Origin: Nocardiopsis mwathae
Lineage (GTDB): Bacteria > Actinomycetota > Actinomycetes > Streptosporangiales > Streptosporangiaceae
Reading direction: 5' to 3'
Length of the DNA stretch: 64,000 nt
Assembly: GCF_014201195.1 (NCBI RefSeq)
Contig: NZ_JACHDS010000001.1
Location: 3,844,001-3,908,000, forward strand
Shown: positions 18,199 to 26,880 of the stretch, piece by piece
Numbering within the stretch: the stretch's first letter is position 1
Layout: every line of letters begins with the position of its first letter
Notes under the pieces: model-generated
Database searches by the model: none
Seen by the model: only the letters and a program-made list of their open reading frames with translations
What the model was told of the DNA's origin: nothing
Program-made: the position numbers and the translations under genes

Positions 18199-18926
18199 CG
18201 GGGCCGGGGCGCATCAGGTCCGGGGGCGTCGGGCGCGGGGCCGCTCACCGGAGCGCGGACGACCGCATCGACGCCGGCCGGGGTGGAGGCCGGCGCGGGA
18301 GCGGTGGCCCCGGGGAGCGCCCCCTGGCGGGCGGTGACCGCGTGTTCGACCGCGAAGTCCTCCAGCGCGGGCCTGACGACCGGAGCCGGCTGCTCGTCGC
18401 CCCCCGCGACGAAGGCCGTCCCCAGGGTCAGCGCGACCACGGAGACGCCGGCGACGGCGAAGCGCGCGCCCGGCCACCCCGGGCGCAGGACCGACAGCGG
18501 CTCGGCACCGCGCCGTCTGCGCAGCTCCCGCAGGGCGGAGGAGGCAGAGGGCGCGGGAGCGGGTCCGGTGGTCGCACCGAGCGCGCCGGATGCCGGGGAG
18601 GGCAGCGGGTCCGCGCCGAGCGGGGCGCGGCTACCCAGCGGCCGACTGAGGACGCCGGGGCCGCCTCCGGGGGTCGTGCCCCCGAGCGGCGGCCCCGCGG
18701 GTGGTTCCGCGGGCGGCGGTCCGTTCAGTGCGGACAGGCGCCCCATGAAGTCGGTGGAGGGCGCGGGTTCGTCGAGCCCGTGCAGGCGCCGCTTGAGTCG
18801 GCGCATCATCTCGGCCTCGAAGCGGCAGGACTCGCAGGAGGCCAGATGGATCAGCGCGCGGTCGCGCTCGGCCTCCCCCAGTTCGCCGTCGACGAGAGCT
18901 GACAGCCGTTCCCCCAAGTGGTCCAT
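18195..18926 (-). CDS. ZAS-type anti-sigma factor (RseA-like)
   Basis: This 243-residue membrane-bound anti-sigma factor begins with a zinc-associated domain with His28, Cys31 and Cys34 (HLASCESC), which holds the cognate ECF sigma. A Pro-rich linker at about 65-135 leads to one membrane helix at about 163-183 (FAVAGVSVVALTLGTAFVA) and a short extracytoplasmic tail. ATG 18926 follows GGAG within the 3' end of sigE, only four bases after its stop. It should release SigE on regulated proteolysis when the envelope is damaged. The order sigma, anti-sigma, RseB is conserved in actinobacteria. Confidence 0.88.
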   Translation of the reverse strand: MDHLGERLSALVDGELGEAERDRALIHLASCESCRFEAEMMRRLKRRLHGLDEPAPSTDFMGRLSALNGPPPAEPPAGPPLGGTTPGGGPGVLSRPLGSRAPLGADPLPSPASGALGATTGPAPAPSASSALRELRRRRGAEPLSVLRPGWPGARFAVAGVSVVALTLGTAFVAGGDEQPAPVVRPALEDFAVEHAVTARQGALPGATAPAPASTPAGVDAVVRAPVSGPAPDAPGPDAPRPR

Positions 18927-18930
18927 TTGT

Positions 18931-19542
18931 TCACTCCACCTCCCGGCCCCAGCCATGAGCCTGTGTCACGTTCGCGTGGGCGGCGCCTTCCTCGGCGGCG
19001 ATGCGCTTGCGGTGCTCCAGTGCCTTGCGCAGCTGGGCGCGGCCGCGGTGGATGCGGCTGCGCACGGTCCCCAGCTTGACCCCGAGGGTGGCGGCGATCT
19101 CCTCGTAGGAGAGGCCTTCGATGTCGCACAGCACCACGGGCGCCCGGAACTCGGCGGGAAGCGCGTCGAGGGCGCCCTGGATGTCGGCGTCGAAGTGCTT
19201 GTCGTCATACGACTGGGCCGGTGAGGGTTCCCGGCCTTGGAGGCGCTCGTCGGCGTTCTCGGCGAGACCTTCGAAGCGGATACGCGCCTTGCGGCGTGCC
19301 ATGTCGAGGAAGAGGTTGGTGGTGATGCGGTGCAGCCAACCCTCGAAGGTCCCGGGGGTGTAGTTCGCCAGGGAGCGGAAAACGCGGATGAAGACCTCCT
19401 GGGTGAGGTCTTCGGCGTCGTGCTGGTTGCCGGTCAGGCGGAAGGCGAGGCGGTACACGCGTGCCGAGTGGTTCCGCACCACCTCGTCCCAGCTGGGCGG
19501 CTCCCATTGCTCGAAATCCACAGCAGAGTCGGAGCCTGCCAC
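18931..19542 (-). CDS. sigE: ECF sigma factor SigE, envelope stress
   Basis: This 203-residue ECF sigma factor has region 2 at about residues 20-90 ([17 protein letters not shown]) and region 4 at about 118-175 ([24 protein letters not shown]). It resembles mycobacterial SigE and its Streptomyces counterparts, which direct responses to cell-wall and surface stress. The GTG start at 19542 has AGGGGG upstream. A SigE-type promoter (GGAAC, 18 bases, CGTTG) lies about 130 bases upstream, so it probably activates its own transcription. It is first gene of the unit with anti-sigma and RseB-like proteins. Confidence 0.9.
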   Translation of the reverse strand: MAGSDSAVDFEQWEPPSWDEVVRNHSARVYRLAFRLTGNQHDAEDLTQEVFIRVFRSLANYTPGTFEGWLHRITTNLFLDMARRKARIRFEGLAENADERLQGREPSPAQSYDDKHFDADIQGALDALPAEFRAPVVLCDIEGLSYEEIAATLGVKLGTVRSRIHRGRAQLRKALEHRKRIAAEEGAAHANVTQAHGWGREVE

Positions 19543-19671
19543 CGGCTACCCCCTATCTTCGGCGCGATCCCGTCGGCGCGGCGTCCCCGTCCGGCCGCGT
19601 CAGCGATCGGCCGGATCGCCCGGATCGCCCGGACGGTCCGTCGGCGTCCGCGAGGACCCTTCACCCGATTG

Positions 19672-19699
19672 CAACGCCGCGCGGCGGCAATTAAGTTCC
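19672..19699 (-). promoter_or_regulatory. SigE-type autoregulatory promoter
   Basis: On the minus strand GGAAC (19699-19695) and CGTTG (19676-19672) are separated by 18 bases. The mycobacterial SigE consensus I recall, GGRMC-N18/19-SGTTG, is matched in full. Transcription would start near 19665, giving a leader of about 120 bases before sigE. Confidence 0.65.
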
Positions 19700-19939
19700 C
19701 TCGGCCCCGTACCGCTTGCGTACGGGCTAGTCTTTGCCCAGGAACATCGTCTCACCGTAATCACATGACGACACTGAGTGACGATCGCGGTGGTCGCGTT
19801 CCGCATTCCACACCGGAAACTCTCCTAGCCGGGCCGTGCCGCCCCGTCCCGACACGACTGAGCGCCCCCGCACCCTCCCCACCGCGGGGTCCGCCCGGCG
19901 AGCAGCCGTCATGTCCGTATCCATGCGCGGGAGGCCGCC

Positions 19940-20581
19940 ATCGCCAGCCGAGACGACACACTCGCTTACATCGATTCCTACGTCACCGAGGACGACGCCC
20001 TGTCCTCGGCCCGCGAGGCCGGGAGCCGCACGGACGCGCGCCCGATCAGCGCCGCCGGCGGAGCCTGTCTGCGCTTCCTGGCCACCGCGATCGGCGCTCG
20101 CGCGGTCGTGGAAGTGGGCACGGGGTGCGGGAGCTCCGGGATCTGGCTGCTGCGCGGCATGCGGCCGGACGCCATTCTCACCACCGTGGACGTGGACCCC
20201 GAATACCAGGAGATGGCCCGGGCCGCCTTCCGGAGGGCCGGGTTCCCCGCCAACCGCGCCCGGCTGATCCAGGGGCGCGCCATGGACGTGCTGCCCCGGC
20301 TCACCGACGGCGCCTACGACATGGTCTTCGTCGACGCGGCCAAGGAGGAGTACCCGCGTTTCCTCACCGAGGCGCTGCGCCTGCTGCGGGTCGGCGGGAT
20401 CGTGGTGTTCAACAACGGGCTGGAGGCGGCGCCCGTCCCCGACGGACCGCTGAGCGTGCCCGGGGCCCAGCGGTCCGTGCGCGAGGTCGGCCGCCTGATC
20501 AGGGAGGACGAGAGCCTGGTCCCGCTGCTGCTCCCGGTCGGCGAAGGCCTCCTCGCGGCGATCCGCGAGGAGGCCTCCTGA
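19940..20581 (+). CDS. O-methyltransferase (class I SAM-dependent), apparent ATC start
   Basis: This O-methyltransferase of the catechol/caffeoyl-CoA type has the SAM loop VVEVGTGCGSSGIWLLRGM, the acidic residue in TTVDVDPEY, and motif FVDAAKEEY. It corresponds to mycobacterial Rv1220c-like proteins found beside sigE. Homology begins at about residue 5 (DDTLAYIDSYVTEDDAL), but no ATG, GTG or TTG occurs in this frame between the stop at 19859-19861 and GTG 20108. That GTG is inside the SAM-binding site. ATC at 19940 has GGGAGG at 19929-19934 with a five-base gap. Either ATC is used or a base is wrong there. With this start the protein has 213 residues, normal for the family. It is divergent from sigE. 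Confidence 0.8.
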   Translation: MASRDDTLAYIDSYVTEDDALSSAREAGSRTDARPISAAGGACLRFLATAIGARAVVEVGTGCGSSGIWLLRGMRPDAILTTVDVDPEYQEMARAAFRRAGFPANRARLIQGRAMDVLPRLTDGAYDMVFVDAAKEEYPRFLTEALRLLRVGGIVVFNNGLEAAPVPDGPLSVPGAQRSVREVGRLIREDESLVPLLLPVGEGLLAAIREEAS

Positions 20582-20608
20582 AGCGTGTCCGGTTCCGCGG
20601 CGACGGCG

Positions 20609-20763
20609 GCGTGTTCGGCGGGAGCTCTCCGGTCGGCGATCGGCCGTCCGGGGCGGCACCCGCGGGCCGCGCCCCGACGTCGATCCTCGGCCGGACGGGC
20701 GGAGCGGCGCAGCGAGCGCCGCTCGGGTGGCCGCGAGTGAGGATCCGACCGGCCGGACACGCG
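20609..20763 (-). repeat. MITE-like element, diverged copy C
   Basis: This matches the reverse complement of copy A along its length, with landmarks GCGTGTTCGGCGG, CGGCCGTCCGGGGCGGC, GGAGCGGCGC and GGTGGCCGCGAG. The terminal repeats are degenerate. It fills the gap between the O-methyltransferase stop and pepA, and its right end directly precedes TTA (20764-20766), the stop codon of pepA on the minus strand. Confidence 0.65.
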
Positions 20764-22296
20764 TTACGGCATGGCCGTCAGCCAGTGCAGCAGCAGCCGC
20801 GTGGAGAAGCCGGTGCCGCCCTTGGTGATGGGACCGTCGTCTCCGGTGGCACGGCCCGGCCCGGCGACGTCGAGGTGCGCCCACGGCAGGCCGCCGGAGA
20901 ACTCCCGCAGGAACAGCGCCGCCTCCGTGGCACCGGGGTGGCCGTAGTCCTTGCTCGTGCCGATGTTGGCCAGGTCCGCCACGGTCGAGTCGAGCGTGTC
21001 GCGGTACTCCTCCACCAGCGGCATCCGCCACACCGGTTCCCCGGAGGTGCGGCCCGCGGCTTCGAGCGCCTCGGCCAGCGCGTCGTCGGAGCTGAACAGC
21101 GCGCCGGTCTGGGTTCCCAGCGCCACCTTCGCCGCCCCGGTCAGGGTGGCCACGTCGACGATGGTGTCGGGAGCCAGCCCCGCGACGGCGTAGGCCATGG
21201 CGTCGGCCATCACCAGCCGACCCTCGGCGTCGGTGTTGAGCACCTCGACGGTGCGCCCGTCGTAGGTGGTGATCACGTCGCCGGGACGCTGCGCCGAGCC
21301 CGAGACGGAGTTCTCCGCCAGCGGGATCAGGCCGGTGACGCGCACCCGCGCCCCCAGGTCCCCGAGGGCCGACAGCACGCCCAGCACGATCGCCGACCCG
21401 CTCATGTCGGTCTTCATGAGCACCATGTTGTCGGTCGGCTTGATCTGCAGACCGCCGGTGTCGAACGTGATGCCCTTACCGACGAGGACGACGTGCGAGG
21501 TCGGGTTCTCGGGCCGGTAGTCGAGCCTCACCAGCCGCGGCGGCCGGGCCGAGCCCTGCCCCACGGCGACGATCGCGCCGAAGCCCTCGCGCTCCAGCCG
21601 CTCCTCGTCCCACACCTCGACGTCCAGGCCGGCCTCGGCACCGATCTCCTCGGCGCGCCCGGCGAGCCACTCCGGGTCCTTCTCCAGCGAGGGCATGTTG
21701 ATCAGGTCGCGGGCCAGAGCGGTGGCCCGGGCCAGCGCCGTGCCGCGCCGCACCGGCTCGGCGGCGGCGCCGTCATCCGCCACGAGGTCGATGGCACCGA
21801 CGGGCCGCGGCCCCTTGTCGGCCGACTTCATGGTGAACGTGTAGGAGGCCAGCAGCGCCCCCTCGGTGAACGCGGACAGCGCGGCCGCGCGGCCGGACGC
21901 GTCATCGGCGCCGCTCCGGCCCTCCTGGACCAGGGACGGGGCCGCGACGGCGGCGCGCTCGCGCCCCTTGGCCAGGCGGGCCAGAGCGGCACCCGCCGTC
22001 CGGAGGTCGTCGGGCGAGGACGCGCCGACGCCGAGCAGGGCCAGCCGGACCAGCCCGCCGCCGAGGTCGGCCGCCAGGGAGGCCGTCTCACCGGGCTTCC
22101 CGGTGAGTTCGTAGTGCGCGATCAGGTCGGCCAGTGGGGCCGGAAGCCGCGCGTCGAACTCCTCCGGGGAGTGGCCCGTCCCGGCGGTGACCGCGACGGG
22201 GCCGTCGTCACCGGAGCGGACGGGTACCGCCACCACGTCGGCGGCGGAGTCGGCGAGGCCGCCCGGGACCGGGCGGATCTCCGTAGCGAAAGGCAC
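20764..22296 (-). CDS. pepA: Leucyl aminopeptidase (M17)
   Basis: This 510-residue cytosolic aminopeptidase removes N-terminal residues, with leucine preferred, using two metal ions. The M17 signatures are present: the metal Lys/Asp segment GKGITFDTGG, DMSGSA, and the hallmark NTDAEGRL with the catalytic Arg. The N-terminal 180 residues are the poorly conserved macro-domain-like part. The GTG start at 22296 gives normal length. The stop is contributed by sequence next to repeat copy C. It lies downstream of the DUF3117 gene, 53 bases apart on the same strand. Confidence 0.93.
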   Translation of the reverse strand: MPFATEIRPVPGGLADSAADVVAVPVRSGDDGPVAVTAGTGHSPEEFDARLPAPLADLIAHYELTGKPGETASLAADLGGGLVRLALLGVGASSPDDLRTAGAALARLAKGRERAAVAAPSLVQEGRSGADDASGRAAALSAFTEGALLASYTFTMKSADKGPRPVGAIDLVADDGAAAEPVRRGTALARATALARDLINMPSLEKDPEWLAGRAEEIGAEAGLDVEVWDEERLEREGFGAIVAVGQGSARPPRLVRLDYRPENPTSHVVLVGKGITFDTGGLQIKPTDNMVLMKTDMSGSAIVLGVLSALGDLGARVRVTGLIPLAENSVSGSAQRPGDVITTYDGRTVEVLNTDAEGRLVMADAMAYAVAGLAPDTIVDVATLTGAAKVALGTQTGALFSSDDALAEALEAAGRTSGEPVWRMPLVEEYRDTLDSTVADLANIGTSKDYGHPGATEAALFLREFSGGLPWAHLDVAGPGRATGDDGPITKGGTGFSTRLLLHWLTAMP

Positions 22297-22349
22297 GGGC
22301 GCTCACAATCTTGGCAAGAGGGCGGATAGGGGACGGCCGGGGCCGGTCG

Positions 22350-22517
22350 CTAGCCGACGGCGCCCTCCAGAGCGGACTTCAGGTCGCGGGCCTCATCCGG
22401 AGTGAGCTCGACGACGAGGCGGCCGCCGCCTTCGAGCGGGACCCGCATGATGATGCCGCGACCCTCCTTGGTGACCTCCATCGGACCATCACCGGTCCTC
22501 GGCTTCATCGCCGCCAT
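22350..22517 (-). CDS. DUF3117 small protein
   Basis: This 55-residue protein of the actinobacterial DUF3117 family is recognisable from MAAMKPRTGDGPMEVTKEGR at its N-terminus and GGGRLVVELTPDEA. The function is unknown. It is very conserved and about 55 residues long in all relatives. ATG 22517 has AAAGGGG ten bases upstream. The longer frame from 22643 has no support. It lies upstream of pepA and divergent from the enoyl-CoA hydratase, as in other actinomycetes. Confidence 0.9.
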   Translation of the reverse strand: MAAMKPRTGDGPMEVTKEGRGIIMRVPLEGGGRLVVELTPDEARDLKSALEGAVG

Positions 22518-22798
22518 GTGCGTATCCCCTTTCGTAAGGAAACTCTCGCGGGTGAATGGGCCACACCGTCGGAGGGGGCGCGCCTGCGGCGAGCCGGGTC
22601 CGCTCCATCGAGCCTCATCCGCGTGACTCAGGGAATGAATCACTGTTCCGTCATTATCTCAAGCTTTCGGACCTGAATGGGAACGATCGGACAGCCCCCG
22701 GGCCCTCGGCTGCTGAGAATCCGAACAGTAAGGTTATAGCCGCGGCGCCGGACCGTGGGCGCCGGGACCTTTCGGCCGACCGCACCAGGGAGATCCGC

Positions 22799-23590
22799 GT
22801 GCCCGAGTCAGACAGCGTTGTCTACGACCTCTCCGATGGCGTCGCGACGATCACGATCGACCGCCCCGACGCGATGAACTCGCTGACCACCGAGGCGAAG
22901 GACGGCCTGCTCGCCGCCGTCGAACGCGCCAGAACCGACTCCGGCGCCCGCGCCGTGCTGCTGACCGGCACCGGAAGGGCGTTCAGCGCAGGCCAGGACC
23001 TGCGCGAGCACGCCGACAGCCTGGGCGCCGGCAAGGGCCTCGACGAGACGGTCCGCAAGCACTACAACCCGATCGTCCTCGGACTCACCCGTATGCCCAA
23101 ACCCGTCGTGGCCGCCGTCAACGGGGTGGCCGCCGGCGCCGGGGCGTCACTGGCCTTCGCCTGCGACCTGCGGGTGGCCTCGGAGAAGGCGTCGTTCCTG
23201 CTCGCCTTCGCCAACGTCGGGCTCGGCTCGGACTCGGGCGCCTCCTGGACGCTGCCCCGGCTGGTCGGCCACGCGCGCGCCATGGAGCTGCTGATGCTCG
23301 CCGAGCCCGTCAAGGCCCAGCGCGCCCTGGAGATCGGCCTGGTCAACAAGGTCGTCCCGGCCGAGGAACTCGACGCGGCCGCCCGCGAGCTCGCCGTACG
23401 GCTGGCCAACGGCCCCACGGTCGCCTACGCGGCGATCAAGGCCGAACTGACCTTCGGCTCCGGGCTGGACCTCGCCAACGCCCTGGAGATGGAGGCGAAC
23501 CTGCAGGACCAGTGCGCCGAGACGAGCGACCACATGAACGCCACCCTGGCCTTCCTGAAGAAGGAGAAGCCCGCCTTCGAGGGCCGCTGA
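22799..23590 (+). CDS. Enoyl-CoA hydratase/isomerase (PaaG-like)
   Basis: This 263-residue crotonase-fold enzyme acts on acyl-CoA thioesters. The oxyanion-hole segments are GRAFSAGQDL (about 60-69) and GVAAGAGASLAFACDL. The residue in the position of the second hydratase Glu lies in LGSDSGASW, a pattern of PaaG-type 1,2-epoxyphenylacetyl-CoA isomerases where an Asp replaces the hydratase Glu. No phenylacetate genes lie nearby, so the pathway is open. GTG 22799 follows GGGAG six bases upstream. The gene is a single unit, divergent from DUF3117. Confidence 0.85.
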   Translation: MPESDSVVYDLSDGVATITIDRPDAMNSLTTEAKDGLLAAVERARTDSGARAVLLTGTGRAFSAGQDLREHADSLGAGKGLDETVRKHYNPIVLGLTRMPKPVVAAVNGVAAGAGASLAFACDLRVASEKASFLLAFANVGLGSDSGASWTLPRLVGHARAMELLMLAEPVKAQRALEIGLVNKVVPAEELDAAARELAVRLANGPTVAYAAIKAELTFGSGLDLANALEMEANLQDQCAETSDHMNATLAFLKKEKPAFEGR

Positions 23591-23696
23591 CCCCCGCCCC
23601 CGTCCCCCTTCGGTCGGTCTCGGTGATGTGTGCCGCATCACGGCGATCATGCGGTGCGCGTCGCCCAGACCGGCGAGGGACACACGCGGGGGAAGG

Positions 23697-25349
23697 TCAG
23701 TAGGCGGTGCCGGCCGCGTTGAGCAGGCCGACGACCAGAAGGCCCGCGAGCACGGCCACCACGGCGACGCCGCCCAGGACACCGAGCAGCAGGCCGACGT
23801 TGACCCGCCGCGGCGGCACCGAGGGAACAGGGTGCCGCGGCCGCGGGGGCGCGCCGGGAGGCGGCAGCGGACCGTGGGGGCCCGGGTAGGGCACCGCGTG
23901 CGGACCGGTCGACGGCGGCATCGGCCCGCCCTGCACCGGGCGGCCGGGCGGACGGCCGCCGGAGGCGGAGGGGTGGCCGCCGGTCGGCACGGATGGGTGG
24001 GCAGGCGGCCGCGGGTGCGGTCCCGCGGGCGCACCGGGCCACACGGGCGCCCCGGGCCGCATCGGGACCTGTCCGCCGGTCCCCGGCGGCGGGTACGGAC
24101 CGGACGGTGCGTAGTGACTCGGCGCGGCACGGCCGACGAAACCCGGCTGCGGCCCCGATGCCGGGCCCGGCCCCGGACGCGGCCCGGACGGCGGACCGCC
24201 CGGGGGCGCCATCGGCCCGGCATACGGCCCCGGGGCGCGGTGGGAGCCCGGGGGCGCGGCCGCCGGGGCGGCCTGCCCGCCGGCGCCGCTCCGAGGCGCC
24301 CTTTCCGAGCTCCGATCGCGCGTTCCGGGGTCGGAGACGTCGACCGGCAGCGGTCCCACTCCGGGGTGGGACCGGTGGACCTCGGCCGCCGCGCGCCGCT
24401 GCGCCTCGGGCCCGGCCGCGGTCACCACGCCCACGGCCAGCGTCTGCAGGGGGACCGCCGCAGTGGCGTCGGGGGCCGAGGCGGCGGCCTCCTCATCGTC
24501 CACCGCGGCACCGGCGGAGGTGCCGGGTGCCGCCCCCACCGACTCGATCCCGAGCAGCTCCATCAGCGTCTCGGCCGCCCCGGGGCGCACCGCGGGATCC
24601 TTGTCCAGGCAGCGTTCGGCGATGCCGCGCAGCGCCCCGCCCAGATCGCCCAGCTCGGCGGGTTCGTTGCAGACCCGGTGCAGGACCGCGCGTAGCGAGT
24701 CGTGGCCGAACGGCCCCGTGCCGTTGGCCGCGTACACGATGGTGGCGCCCCACGCGAACAGGTCGACCGCGGGGCCCAGGCGCCCGCCCGTGATCTGCTC
24801 GGGCGCCATGTAGGCGGGGGTTCCGGCGACGTTCTCGGTGAGGATGGCCGTCCCCTCCAGTACCCGGGCGATACCGAAGTCGATCACCCTGGGGCCGTCG
24901 GGACCCATCAGGACGTTGCCCGGCTTGAAGTCGCGGTGCACGATCCCCGCCCGGTGGATCGCGGCGATGGCGGTGAGCGTGCCGATGGCCAGCCGCTCCA
25001 GGGCGGCCCCGGACAGCGGGCCGTCGCGCCGCACGGTCGCCCGCAGCGACGACCCCTCGATGTACTCGCTGACGACGTAGGGCGGGTCGGCGTCCAGGTC
25101 GGCGTCGACCACCTGGGCCGTGCAGAACCGCGCGACCCGGCGCGCCAGGTCGACCTCCTCGGCCAGCTGTTCGCGCAGCCCGGCCACGTCCAGCGCGTCG
25201 GCGTGCAGCGTCTTCACCGCCACCGGCACCTCGTCGGGCCCCTGGCCGAGATAGACGACGCCCTGGCCGCCCCTGCCCAGCCGGCCGGTCAGCGCGTAGT
25301 CACCGATGCGCCGGGGATCCTCATCGGTGAGCAGGGCGACACCGCTCAT
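23697..25349 (-). CDS. Membrane-anchored Ser/Thr protein kinase (Hanks type)
   Basis: This 550-residue kinase has its domain at residues about 14-270: glycine loop GRLGRGGQGVVYLG, ATP-binding Lys in VAVKTL, catalytic loop HRDFKPGN, DFG, and APE in MAPEQI. A Pro/Gly-rich cytosolic linker of about 200 residues follows (330-515), then one membrane helix at about 520-545 with almost no extracellular part. The kinase therefore has no sensor domain of its own. ATG 25349 follows GGAGGGA. The gene just upstream codes for a single-pass membrane protein with an exported domain that could provide sensing; that is inference. Confidence 0.9.
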   Translation of the reverse strand: MSGVALLTDEDPRRIGDYALTGRLGRGGQGVVYLGQGPDEVPVAVKTLHADALDVAGLREQLAEEVDLARRVARFCTAQVVDADLDADPPYVVSEYIEGSSLRATVRRDGPLSGAALERLAIGTLTAIAAIHRAGIVHRDFKPGNVLMGPDGPRVIDFGIARVLEGTAILTENVAGTPAYMAPEQITGGRLGPAVDLFAWGATIVYAANGTGPFGHDSLRAVLHRVCNEPAELGDLGGALRGIAERCLDKDPAVRPGAAETLMELLGIESVGAAPGTSAGAAVDDEEAAASAPDATAAVPLQTLAVGVVTAAGPEAQRRAAAEVHRSHPGVGPLPVDVSDPGTRDRSSERAPRSGAGGQAAPAAAPPGSHRAPGPYAGPMAPPGGPPSGPRPGPGPASGPQPGFVGRAAPSHYAPSGPYPPPGTGGQVPMRPGAPVWPGAPAGPHPRPPAHPSVPTGGHPSASGGRPPGRPVQGGPMPPSTGPHAVPYPGPHGPLPPPGAPPRPRHPVPSVPPRRVNVGLLLGVLGGVAVVAVLAGLLVVGLLNAAGTAY

Positions 25350-25483
25350 CTTCCCTCCTCGGCCCCGCCGCGCCGACGCGCGGACCTCCGCCGTCACCCT
25401 AACAACGGCTCGTAGGTCCGACGGCGTGCGGGAGCGGGCCCCCGGCCGGCGGGAACGCGGGGCCGCGCGGCGAGCTGCGCCGA

Positions 25484-26065
25484 CTAGCGGAGGGTCCCCC
25501 TGGAGGTCATCGCGGTGCCGTCGTGCGAGACGGCATTCCAGGTCGCTTCCAGCGTGCCGTTGATCTGCCCGGGGCGCAGCACCAGCTCGGACTCGTCGAT
25601 GCAGCGCGAGTCGGGGTCGTAGGTCTCCACGTAGTCGAAGACGAGGCGGTCGCCGTCGCGGGTGGTCAGGGTGAGACTGCCCCGGCAGTTCAGCGTCGTC
25701 CACACCGCGACGCCCCGCTCGGCACCGGACTCCAGCTTGACCTGGGCATCCCAGTCGAGGATGTGGTCGCCGTCGGCGTTGCGCTGAATCATGGTCCCGG
25801 TCCACGTCCCGGCGTGCGAGTCGGGGACGCTGGTCTCGGTCGCGACCGGGGGTTCGGAGTCGCCGCGCAGCGCCCAGGCGGCCCCGCCGACGCCGCCCAG
25901 CAGCAGGACCGCGGCCGCGCCCAGGAACAGAGCGCTCCTGCGCCGCTTGCCGCTGTGCCGGCTGGACCTCGGCGGGGGCCACAGGGACATCTGCCGGATC
26001 GGCGACGCGCCGGTACCCGCGCCGGCACCGTCGGGGGCCGGCCGATCGGTCGGCGCGCTGCTCAC
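25484..26065 (-). CDS. Single-pass membrane protein with extracytoplasmic beta domain
   Basis: This 193-residue protein has a cytoplasmic basic N-terminus (1-43), a membrane helix at about 44-66 and a 125-residue exported domain starting HAGTWTGTMIQRNADGD. It contains two Cys (in LNCRGS and SRCIDE) likely to form a disulfide. The GTW-G-T-x-x-Q opening resembles extracytoplasmic domains found at the ends of some actinobacterial Ser/Thr kinases. The kinase directly downstream lacks such a domain. The GTG start overlaps the stop of a 16-codon reading frame that has the better ribosome-binding site. Confidence 0.7.
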   Translation of the reverse strand: MSSAPTDRPAPDGAGAGTGASPIRQMSLWPPPRSSRHSGKRRRSALFLGAAAVLLLGGVGGAAWALRGDSEPPVATETSVPDSHAGTWTGTMIQRNADGDHILDWDAQVKLESGAERGVAVWTTLNCRGSLTLTTRDGDRLVFDYVETYDPDSRCIDESELVLRPGQINGTLEATWNAVSHDGTAMTSRGTLR

Positions 26066-26112
26066 CAGGGGTCCCCGGGCAGGCGCGCGGCGGTGCCGGT
26101 TGCGTTCGTCAT
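26062..26112 (-). CDS. 16-codon leader reading frame upstream of membrane protein
   Basis: ATG at 26112 is preceded by GGAGG ten bases upstream and begins MTNATGTAARLPGDPW, then TGA. The TGA overlaps the GTG of the next gene as GTGA (26062-26065). The downstream gene has no good ribosome-binding site of its own, so the small frame probably delivers ribosomes to it. It could also be an alternative N-terminal signal for control. No amino acid is enriched enough to suggest attenuation. Confidence 0.4.
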   Translation of the reverse strand: MTNATGTAARLPGDPW

Positions 26113-26278
26113 CGCGTGAGATTCCTCCAGGGCGAACGGCTGCCGAAGAACCGCTCGCGTGTACAGCGACAGAGAATAGGGCACGCTGGCCCTCCGCAGG
26201 CAGGGATGCGCCGTGAGCGGAGGCCCGGGGCAGGGGTCCGAGCCCAGGTCAGAGGTGGGGCGAACGGGTTTATCCGAC

Positions 26279-26845
26279 TCAGCGGAAGCAGTCGGCGAGG
26301 TGGTCGTCGACCACCCCGGTGGCCTGCATGGCCGCATAGGCGGTGGTGGGGCCGACGAACCGGAATCCGCGCTTCTTGAGGGATGCGGCCAGCGCCGCGC
26401 TCTCCGGGGTGGAGGCCGGAACGTCGGCCACGGTCGCGGGGGTCGGGTGGTCCTCGGGCGCGTGCCGCCACACCAGGTCGGCCAGGCCCTCCGGCAGCTC
26501 CAAGGCGGCCCGCGCGTTGCCGATGACGGCCTCGATCTTGGCTCGGCTCCGGATGATCCGCGCATCGCCGAGCAGCCGCTCGACGTCGCCGGGGCCGTAC
26601 CCGGCGATAGCGGCGGGGTCGAAGTCGGCGAACACCTCCCGCAGCGCCGCGCGCTTGCGCAGCACGGTCAGCCAGGACAGCCCCGCCTGGAAGCCCTCCA
26701 GTGCCAGGCGCTCGAACATGCCCCGGTCATCGCGTACCGCGACACCCCACTCGGTGTCGTGGTAAGCGAGCAGGTCCGGGGTGGCCAGCGCCCAGTGGCA
26801 GCGGCGCAGCCCGTCGGCTCCGGGCCGGGCGGTCATGTCGGTCAT
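26279..26845 (-). CDS. tag: DNA-3-methyladenine glycosylase I
   Basis: This 188-residue base-excision enzyme removes 3-methyladenine from DNA. The zinc snap is complete: Cys16 and His17 (RCHWA) near the N-terminus, His182 and Cys186 (DHLADC) near the C-terminus. The family landmark YHDTEWG is at about 28-34 and the substrate-pocket region FQAGLSWLTVLRKR follows. The protein ends two residues after the last ligand, slightly shorter than E. coli Tag. ATG 26845 is an internal choice between two close Met codons. It lies just downstream of the DivIVA-like gene, as in other actinomycetes. Confidence 0.92.
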   Translation of the reverse strand: MTDMTARPGADGLRRCHWALATPDLLAYHDTEWGVAVRDDRGMFERLALEGFQAGLSWLTVLRKRAALREVFADFDPAAIAGYGPGDVERLLGDARIIRSRAKIEAVIGNARAALELPEGLADLVWRHAPEDHPTPATVADVPASTPESAALAASLKKRGFRFVGPTTAYAAMQATGVVDDHLADCFR

Positions 26846-26880
26846 CGGGTCGTCTCGTCGTTCGTGGCGGGCGGGATCGG

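Noticed and set aside
19237-22329. Open frame of 1030 codons on the plus strand
   Set aside because: It is antisense to sigE and pepA and out of frame with the O-methyltransferase; its composition is that of a shadow frame.
23617-23645. Short hairpin GTGATG/CATCAC after the enoyl-CoA hydratase
   Set aside because: A six-base stem without further pairing is too weak to call a terminator.
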